The notes beneath the pieces were generated by a model. The model saw only the letters and a list, made by a program, of their open reading frames with translations, did not search any database and was not told the origin of the DNA. A stretch of 8,162 bases of DNA, taken from JAKQDH01 sp029558835 (GTDB taxonomy: Bacteria > Planctomycetota > Phycisphaerae > UBA1845). Both the position numbers and the translations under genes were made by a program. Below, in pieces: positions 1 through 4,697 of the stretch (position 1 is the first letter of the stretch; each line of letters opens with the position of its first letter). Where the stretch lies: the NCBI GenBank assembly GCA_035356615.1, contig DAOQSN010000067.1:1-8162 (forward strand), given 5' to 3'.

Positions 1-49
1 GAATGACTTTGCTGACTGGATGGAGAGGATGACCGGGCCGAACTCCTAG
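1..49 (+). CDS. 3' end of a secreted-type protein with a dockerin-like tail (partial)
   Basis: The reading frame starting at base 2 is open to a TAG at 47-49 and reads NDFADWMERMTGPNS. This aligns with the last residues of the propeller protein at 4698-6395 (HDWAMWQNAFTG), which follow its second dockerin-like calcium loop. The shared pattern is D-[FW]-A-x-W-...-T-G at the extreme C-terminus. I infer that this is the tail of another exported protein whose body lies left of the window. Tails of this sort are common in planctomycete secreted proteins. Only 15 residues are visible, so neither the function nor the rest of the architecture can be given. A stop followed immediately by a hairpin-rich spacer fits a real gene end. 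Confidence 0.5.
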   Translation, partial: NDFADWMERMTGPNS

Positions 50-63
50 CTCGCCTGACAGAA

Positions 64-98
64 CCCTCTCCCTCGAAGGAGGGGGCGGAGCGAGGGGG
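64..98. repeat. Intergenic palindrome of the CCCTCTCCC/GAGGG type
   Basis: CCCTC at 70-74 pairs with GAGGG at 79-83 around a GAAG loop. The flanking CCCTC at 64-68 can pair with GAGGG at 92-96. It begins 15 bases after the TAG of the partial gene, so it may act as its transcription end. The pattern of a CCCTCTCCCT arm followed by a G-rich GGAGGG...GAGGG arm resembles short repeated intergenic palindromes common in planctomycete genomes. That family assignment is from memory and cannot be checked within this window. Confidence 0.45.
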
Positions 99-130
99 AA
101 CGCCACCGCGGTCCGACACGCGGACGAAGA

Positions 131-178
131 AAGGGGTCAGGAGCATTCTTCGCGTGGCGAAGTGGCTCCTGGCCCCTT
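131..178. terminator. Long hairpin between convergent genes; likely terminator of the PEP-CTERM gene, possibly a REP/MITE-like element
   Basis: The arms at 131-144 and 165-178 form 14 pairs with one G-T wobble (outer sequence AAGGGGTCAGGAGC). Inside, CTTCGC (148-153) pairs with GCGAAG (157-162) around a GTG loop. Read on the minus strand, the hairpin begins 23 bases past the TGA of the PEP-CTERM gene and is followed by CCCCTTTCTTC, a short T-rich run that fits intrinsic termination. On the plus strand it is followed by the T-rich TTCTCTTG, so it could terminate both convergent genes. The near-perfect symmetry and the GGGGTCAGGAGC arm also resemble mobile palindromes of the REP/RAYT kind. Confidence 0.6.
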
Positions 179-200
179 CTCTTGTGCTCAGTGGCGAGCG

Positions 201-998
201 TCACGCACTCGGCCGACGCCGGGGTGCTGCAAGCGCCAGGCCGACGGCCAGGAGGACGGCCGCGGCGGGCTCGGGGACGGCGTGGCCGGGGCCCGTCTCA
301 CCGGAGTAACTGCCGCTGCCGATCGCCAGCACGTCGGCCGCCGGACTGTAGTGGGACGGCAGGCCGTGCAGGGCATCGGCAACGGCGAAGCCCGCGGCGA
401 AGTCGATGTTGCCGCGCATCACGCCCTCGGTCCCCAACAGACTCTTCGTTTCGGCGATCGCGCCGCCGACGATCGTGCCCGTGCCCTCCAGGAGGTAGCT
501 CAGCGAGTCGCTGGAACCATACAGAGAGACGTGGCTCAGATCGATCGCCCAGAGCAGCACGTTGGCGACGTCCGGGAAACCGGTCCGGCTTAAGTAACCC
601 CACACTTCGAGGTCGGCTGCGCCCGGGCTGGTGTGCAAACCCGTCCCGACCAGGCTGACGCCCAGGGGCGGCACGGCCGTATCGTACCCGGTGAGCTTGA
701 CGGCCAGCCGCAGGTCGCCGCCAAAGTTGTAGTCGAAGTCGCCCGGAACGCCGAGGTCGTACCAGATCGGCGTCACGCCGGCGACGTTCGGCCAGTTCGG
801 CCAGTAGGCGGTGGCTTCGCCGCCGATACCGTTGTCGGCCGAGCTGACCAGGGTGTCCGGCAGGGCGCCGTTGGTTGAGTACTGGAACTCAGCCCCGAAG
901 TTGATGTCCGCACCGATGATGCTGGGCGTGAGCGGTGCTCCGAACGCTGCGGTGCCGGCGGCAAGGACGGCCGCTGCGGCAAGGTATGCTTGCCTCAT
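201..998 (-). CDS. PEP-CTERM sorting-domain secreted protein of unknown function
   Basis: This is a 265-residue exported protein. Residues 1-20 form a signal peptide (short basic start, then a long Ala/Leu/Val core) with likely cleavage after AFG-A. The body (about 22-238) is rich in Gly, Ser, Ala and Asp, has few Cys or Lys, and looks like a beta-rich secreted domain; I recognise no catalytic motif. The C-terminus has the tripartite PEP-CTERM tag: VPEP at 241-244, a hydrophobic helix at 245-259 and a basic end (PRRRPSA). In other bacteria such tags are processed by an exosortase during export to the surface. The start at 998 was chosen because it gives an intact signal peptide and has a purine-rich ribosome site (AGGGGAAGGGAG) just upstream. 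The frame stays open to 1313, but that extension is low-complexity and has no signal sequence. It is transcribed alone, divergent from the zinc-ribbon gene. Confidence 0.85.
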   Translation of the reverse strand: MRQAYLAAAAVLAAGTAAFGAPLTPSIIGADINFGAEFQYSTNGALPDTLVSSADNGIGGEATAYWPNWPNVAGVTPIWYDLGVPGDFDYNFGGDLRLAVKLTGYDTAVPPLGVSLVGTGLHTSPGAADLEVWGYLSRTGFPDVANVLLWAIDLSHVSLYGSSDSLSYLLEGTGTIVGGAIAETKSLLGTEGVMRGNIDFAAGFAVADALHGLPSHYSPAADVLAIGSGSYSGETGPGHAVPEPAAAVLLAVGLALAAPRRRPSA

Positions 999-1042
999 GT
1001 ATTTCTCCCTTCCCCTGCTGCTCATCCACACAGTGGCTGCGT

Positions 1043-1099
1043 CGCCCGGGCGCCGGTATACAGCGGACGCACGCTCTCCCTCCTCCTGGCGCCCGGGTG
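1043..1099. repeat. Inverted repeat upstream of the PEP-CTERM gene
   Basis: CCCGGGCGCC at 1045-1054 is perfectly complementary to GGCGCCCGGG at 1088-1097. The arms extend by a few weaker pairs to 1043 and 1099, with about 30 bases between them. It lies 45-100 bases upstream of the PEP-CTERM start, downstream of the candidate promoter at 1115-1144. It would therefore be in the leader RNA as a strong stem-loop, or could be an operator. CCCGGG palindromes arise easily in GC-rich DNA. Confidence 0.45.
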
Positions 1100-1114
1100 T
1101 CACGAGCTCAAGGA

Positions 1115-1144
1115 ATCGTAGGCCGGTAGAAGGGAAGGAATCAA
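1115..1144 (-). promoter_or_regulatory. Candidate promoter of the PEP-CTERM gene
   Basis: Read on the minus strand, TTGATT (1144-1139) and TACGAT (1120-1115) are separated by 18 bases. Each matches four of six positions of the sigma-70 consensus. Transcription would begin near 1108 and give a leader of about 110 bases carrying the inverted repeat at 1043-1099. The evidence is only moderate; a competing -10-like TATACC lies nearer the gene but has no matching -35. Confidence 0.3.
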
Positions 1145-1715
1145 GGAACATGCGCGGGAACTCTACTCCGACTGTAGCGCGGAATTCCAACAGGGAAGCA
1201 CCAGGTCCGAGAATGATGTGCAATCCAGGCGTTGCGTGCACTCTTGCGTAGTCGAGCGACTGCGGCACCTTGTGCGCGGCCGCCCAAGGTGTACAGAGTT
1301 GCTGGAGTTCCATCGGCGTGCGCCGGCGTCTACCGAGTGTTGCCTGACGGGGGCTGAGTCGCGTCGTCGCTGGTTTGCGGTTGCGGTACGCCGACGACAG
1401 GCGCGGGCTGGTACTCGGGGCTACGGCTTCTCAACGGGGCGCCGTCGCAGGGGAGCTGACAACGGGACGGGGTAGCACGGCGAAGTGCCGGCGGGCGGGA
1501 ACCATGCCGTTGCGGACAGTAGCGTCGGGGATCCGAAAAGGCATGGCGGCGCCGCGCTTGGCCATGCCACCCGGGCCTCGCTGTCGGTTTCCCCGCTGCG
1601 TGAAGCTATTCAGGGCTTGATGGTGTTCTCGGCGGAGTGCGTCCCCCATTCTCTCTCGGAAGGGGCGCGGGATTGTGCCGGGTGTCGCCCAGGCGAAGAT
1701 TATGGGGCGTGGCGC
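1145..1715. other. Long divergent intergenic region without a convincing gene
   Basis: This stretch between the divergent PEP-CTERM and zinc-ribbon genes has open frames on both strands. Their products are Arg/Gly/Pro-rich, have no recognisable domain, and their starts lack good ribosome sites, so I call none. One clear structure is a hairpin at 1540-1568, in which GGCATGGC (1540-1547) pairs with GCCATGCC (1561-1568). I see no tRNA, rRNA or known riboswitch. The region could hold long leaders or an unrecognised small RNA. Confidence 0.5.
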
Positions 1716-1744
1716 TTCAAACGGCGGGGTAGCTGCGGTACAAT
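1716..1744 (+). promoter_or_regulatory. Candidate sigma-70 promoter of the zinc-ribbon membrane gene
   Basis: TTCAAA (1716-1721) and TACAAT (1739-1744) are separated by 17 bases. The -10 matches five of six consensus positions and the -35 matches four. Transcription would start near 1751, which excludes the in-frame ATG at 1743 and supports the start at 1797. The cggTACAAT context recurs before the propeller gene at 4637-4645. Confidence 0.5.
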
Positions 1745-1796
1745 GGCGGCCAGCGGCGGAGGGGAGTGGAGCGAGAACTCTTCGGATGCTGCGCCC

Positions 1797-3017
1797 ATGA
1801 TCAAGCACCGCTGCCCCGAGTGTAACTCCCCGTACTCATTACCGGACGACGCCGTCGGCAAGCGCGCGAAGTGCAAGTACTGCGGGACCGTGTTTCGGGT
1901 GGAAGGGGCGGGCAGTGCGTCCCCAGCGGCGCGTGCCGCACCTGCCGCGGGGACGACACCTGGAGCGCCGCGCGCTCCCGGCAAGCCCGCGCCGCCGGCG
2001 CAAGCGGCTCGTCCCGGCGTACCCCCACCGCGCAGGTCCGCGCGCTCCTTACGTACGGCGGCTGCGCCTCCAACGCCGACGGATGAAGCGGCCGGCATCA
2101 TTCCCCTGACCTCGGACCCAGCCAACGAGGACACGGACAGCTTGTGGGAGGCGGAGGCGGCCGCGCGGGCGGCGCAGGATACCGCGGCCATCCGTGCCGG
2201 GGCACAGGGGGAAGAAGCCGAGCCCTATGGGGAGCGCGTTCGGCAGGCGGCGGTGGGGGGGGAGGTGCCGCGTACGTTCGCCGCTGGGGTCTTGTGGACG
2301 TTCCTCTTCCCGACGGACCCGCAGAACCTGGTGGCGTTCGTGGCCATCTGGCTGTTCCTGGTGCTCAGCCAAGTCGTCGCGACATTCCTGATGTGTGCCG
2401 GATCGATCGTCATGCTGGTGGTGGCCGGGTGGTATGCAGCCTTCTGCTTCCAGGTTGTGGAGGAGGCGGCCGGTGGCGAGGAAGGGTTGCCATCGGTGAA
2501 CGTGGAATCCGGGTGGTTGGTGGAGTATCTCGGGGCGTTGCTGAAGTGGATCGGGGCGTGGGCGGTGGCGCTGCTGCCCTCCATCGTTTACATAATTTAC
2601 CTCTTCGCTACTGACCAAGCCCAAGGGTTGGGCGCCGTCGATCCGGCCGGCGGTGTGCTCGGTATGCTCCAGACCGCAGGCAATGCAGTCCTGACGCTTC
2701 TGGTGTGCCTCGGCGTGTTCCTCTGGCCGATGATCGTGCTCTGCGTGGCGCTGGGTGGGTTCACGACGCTGTATCGGCCGGACCTCATCGTCCGGACACT
2801 GATCCGAACACTGCCGGTGTATGTGCTGATAGTGGTCCTGGCGGTGGGAAGCGGGGTCGTCGGGAATCTGGCGACCTCTGCGCTGAGCTCCGTGAACCCG
2901 TATGCGGCTATCGTGGTGGCTTGCGGGGTGGAGTTGTACCTGCGGATCGTGGCGTGCCGGTGCATCGGCCTGTACTACCACTACTTCAAGGACCGCTTCG
3001 CCTGGTCGTGGGGGTAG
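1797..3017 (+). CDS. MJ0042-type zinc-ribbon protein with a polytopic membrane domain
   Basis: This is a 406-residue inner-membrane protein of unknown function. Residues 4-35 form an MJ0042-like zinc ribbon with Cys6-x2-Cys9 and Cys26-x2-Cys29 (CPEC and CKYC), expected to bind one zinc ion. A disordered Ala/Pro-rich linker spans about 38-95, followed by an acidic, Ala-rich stretch (about 96-150). From about 178 to 390 there are roughly six hydrophobic segments: 178-198, 200-222, 245-270, 296-320, 338-358 and 368-390. The membrane part, with its AAFCFQVVEEAAGGEEGLP loop, faintly resembles DUF4013-like proteins, but I cannot confirm the family. The ATG at 1797 was chosen because it places the zinc ribbon at the N-terminus, as in the family, and follows the promoter at 1716-1744. 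The alternatives at 1743 and 1485 only add low-complexity residues. The ribosome site is weak (GGATG about 10 bases upstream). An eight-G run sits at 2255-2262. Confidence 0.85.
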   Translation: MIKHRCPECNSPYSLPDDAVGKRAKCKYCGTVFRVEGAGSASPAARAAPAAGTTPGAPRAPGKPAPPAQAARPGVPPPRRSARSLRTAAAPPTPTDEAAGIIPLTSDPANEDTDSLWEAEAAARAAQDTAAIRAGAQGEEAEPYGERVRQAAVGGEVPRTFAAGVLWTFLFPTDPQNLVAFVAIWLFLVLSQVVATFLMCAGSIVMLVVAGWYAAFCFQVVEEAAGGEEGLPSVNVESGWLVEYLGALLKWIGAWAVALLPSIVYIIYLFATDQAQGLGAVDPAGGVLGMLQTAGNAVLTLLVCLGVFLWPMIVLCVALGGFTTLYRPDLIVRTLIRTLPVYVLIVVLAVGSGVVGNLATSALSSVNPYAAIVVACGVELYLRIVACRCIGLYYHYFKDRFAWSWG

Positions 3018-3234
3018 CCCGGAGCAGGACGGGTTCGTTTCTCCAGGGTGTGTGTTGGCTTGCCTGGGTGCGATCGGAGCACCGGGTATGCACGGGAGAC
3101 GGTCACGCGGGATGGGGCGCCCGAGGGGCCGTGTCCGCGGGCTGCGGCTCAGATCGTGCTTGCGAGCTCCCGAGAGGTCGGCACAGGTTGCGACACGTGG
3201 CTCCGAGGTGTCTGGGCCGGTCGGGGTTTTGGGC
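3018..3234. other. Intergenic region with no gene seen
   Basis: This spacer follows the zinc-ribbon gene. Short open frames on both strands have no domain, plausible start site or hydrophobic pattern. No clear terminator with a T-run follows the TAG at 3015-3017. The right end carries CCGGTC (3217-3222), which is complementary to GACCGG (3237-3242) overlapping the -35 of the next promoter. Confidence 0.5.
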
Positions 3235-3264
3235 TTGACCGGACCGGGGCAAGGGTCGAATAAT
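3235..3264 (+). promoter_or_regulatory. Strong sigma-70-like promoter of the secreted unknown gene
   Basis: TTGACC (3235-3240) and AATAAT (3259-3264) are separated by 18 bases. Each hexamer matches five of six consensus positions, making this the best promoter in the window. Transcription would begin near 3271 and leave a leader of about 68 bases before the ATG at 3339. The inverted repeat CCGGTC/GACCGG (3217-3222 and 3237-3242) overlaps the -35 and could be an operator, although six-base arms may be chance. Confidence 0.65.
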
Positions 3265-3338
3265 CTTTCCGGCGGGCACAGGAGCGCTGTGCGCCGCGAC
3301 TGCCTGACTACCTGCCATTCGCACGGAAGGGATTCACG

Positions 3339-4394
3339 ATGCTCACCTGCCACTCGCTTGTCGCCTTGCTGATACCGGTTGTGTTCGCTGCCTCCAACGC
3401 TACGGGGACGGAAGATTCTCTGGGAGTGGCCTCGGGTGGGCAGCAGCCCACAGGGGCGGGTCCGCTCGGTACCGAAGCGCCCGCCGAGCCGCATGTGGCG
3501 GCGGCAACGGAATCCGGCAGCGATGCGTTGGCTGACGCGGAGCAGCAAGCGGAGCTGGAGCTGGCGAAGCACGCCCTGCGCCTCGGTTTGACGAAGGCGT
3601 GGGCGCGCGTGGTGCAGGGTCGCTACGACGAGGGCGCCCGCCTGGCGGCCACCGGGCGTAACGCCGCCGAGCGCCTGCCGGAATCGGCTGAACGCGACGC
3701 GCTGATTGCGGATTTCGACAAGGTGTTGCAGGAGGCTCGTACGCACACCCCGGCCGGGGCGTCGGGGGCGGGGGCGGCAACCGCGAGCGGTGAGGTCACG
3801 CGACCGGCGCCGATCGATCCGGTGTCACCGGCGAGTCCGCGGCCACTGGTGCGGGCGTTCGAGGGTGGGCGCCCGGTCGGCACGCCGGAGTTTCCGTACA
3901 CCGACCCGGCCGAGCTGGATGCCCGTTTCGAGGCGTACCTCGAGCGCGTGCTGGCGCGTCTTGGCGAGGACCGCGACATCCGCAGCCGAGTGATGACGTA
4001 CCCGCCGAACTGGCCGCAGATCACCCAGCGTCGGGCGCCGTTCAAGGACGGCACGATCTGGCAGGGGCCGCCGTTTCAGACGCCGGAGGGCGAATGGAAG
4101 CAGACGATCATCTACGATGTGCAGAGTCTGCTCATGGGGCCCGTGGAGTCGGTCGGTGCACCGCACTTCAGCCAGTTCGTGTTGTCGCCGCTGTGGTCAG
4201 GCGGCGTGGTGATACCCTACTGGTGGGGGACACGGTTGCCGACCGCGCGCGCGATCGACCCCTTCACCGGTCTGCCGATGCTGACCTTCCAGTCACCCGC
4301 TCTCGTGCCGGGCACTCCGCCCGCCGTGCCGACGAACCAGGAGCGCCTCGAGGAGTTGCAGCGCCTGGTCGAGCAGGCGCTGGGAGCCAAGTAG
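3339..4394 (+). CDS. Secreted protein of unknown function with a conserved-looking C-terminal domain
   Basis: This is a 351-residue exported protein that I do not recognise. Residues 1-18 form a signal peptide (short N-region, then a Leu/Val/Ala core ending VVFAAS), with cleavage probably near residue 18-22. A Gly/Ala/Pro-rich linker follows. Residues 62-135 are strongly helical and contain a single TPR-like stretch (QGRYDEGARLA, about 93-103). A second Pro/Ala/Ser linker spans 136-180. Residues 183-320 form a compact domain rich in aromatic residues and Pro, with the markers YPPNWPQ (221-227), IWQGPPF (240-246), PLWSGG and PYWWGT. A short amphipathic helix closes the protein (332-350). There are no cysteines in the mature part and no visible catalytic motif. 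The ATG at 3339 has a good ribosome site (GGAAGG, about 8 bases upstream) and the window's best promoter. It is probably transcribed alone. Confidence 0.82.
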   Translation: MLTCHSLVALLIPVVFAASNATGTEDSLGVASGGQQPTGAGPLGTEAPAEPHVAAATESGSDALADAEQQAELELAKHALRLGLTKAWARVVQGRYDEGARLAATGRNAAERLPESAERDALIADFDKVLQEARTHTPAGASGAGAATASGEVTRPAPIDPVSPASPRPLVRAFEGGRPVGTPEFPYTDPAELDARFEAYLERVLARLGEDRDIRSRVMTYPPNWPQITQRRAPFKDGTIWQGPPFQTPEGEWKQTIIYDVQSLLMGPVESVGAPHFSQFVLSPLWSGGVVIPYWWGTRLPTARAIDPFTGLPMLTFQSPALVPGTPPAVPTNQERLEELQRLVEQALGAK

Positions 4395-4615
4395 GGGCCG
4401 GCGGCCGGCGGCGATCAGCTTTCAGCCATAGGCTATCAGCTACACGTTCTCGGTCGTCAGTTGGCTGCTGTCAGCGCCCAGCGTTTGCGGGGCCCAGGGC
4501 CCTGCCCTTGTTCTCAAGCGGGGCAGCAGCAGGGGTTTCCAGGCTACCTGGTCATCGTCCGGGCGGCCGCCGCGGCGACGAGGCTCCTTTTCTCCCGTGC
4601 CGAGCGTGCGACCAC
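4395..4615. repeat. Intergenic region with degenerate TCAGC repeats
   Basis: Just after the stop of the secreted unknown gene lies a GC-rich run of alternating GCC/GGC, then repeated short units built on TCAG: ATCAGCT at 4414-4420, TTCAGCC at 4421-4427, ATCAGCT at 4435-4441, GTCAG at 4456-4460 and TGTCAGCG near 4469-4476. A related TCGTCAGGCGTCAGCGG array follows the propeller gene at 6404-6421. Such TCAGC/GCTGA strings are a recurring intergenic repeat in several bacterial groups. I see no gene in this spacer; a frame open from 4461 is an upstream extension of the propeller frame without its signal peptide. Confidence 0.5.
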
Positions 4616-4645
4616 TTCAGGTTGGCGGGCGGCTTCCGGTACAAT
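4616..4645 (+). promoter_or_regulatory. Candidate promoter of the propeller gene
   Basis: TACAAT (4640-4645) is a five-of-six -10 element. TTCAGG (4616-4621) sits 18 bases upstream as a weak -35 matching three of six. Transcription would begin near 4652, giving a leader of about 46 bases that includes the strong ribosome site GAGGAGGT at 4683-4690. The arrangement (TTCA...cggTACAAT) matches that before the zinc-ribbon gene. Confidence 0.45.
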
Positions 4646-4697
4646 CCTGTCTGGGTGTGCGTGGGGAGCGCCGCCCGCCGGCGAGGAGGTGTCGGGC

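Noticed and set aside
999..1313. N-terminal extension of the PEP-CTERM gene on the minus strand
   Set aside because: It would bury the signal peptide in the interior. The ATG at 998 has a purine-rich ribosome site.
1485..1796. Upstream extension of the zinc-ribbon gene by 104 residues
   Set aside because: The added residues are low-complexity with no domain. They precede the promoter at 1716-1744 and would push the zinc ribbon away from its usual N-terminal place.
1431..1808. A 125-residue minus-strand frame in the divergent spacer
   Set aside because: It has no domain, an Arg/Pro-rich composition and no convincing ribosome site, and it overlaps the promoter and start of the zinc-ribbon gene.
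2049..3746. A 565-residue open frame on the minus strand
   Set aside because: It runs antisense to both the zinc-ribbon gene and the start of the secreted unknown gene, is rich in Arg/His/Gln/Pro, and covers a clear plus-strand promoter. It is a GC-bias artefact.
4461..4697. Upstream extension of the propeller gene by 79 residues
   Set aside because: The signal peptide and the GAGGAGGT ribosome site mark the ATG at 4698 as the start, and the extension includes the candidate promoter.
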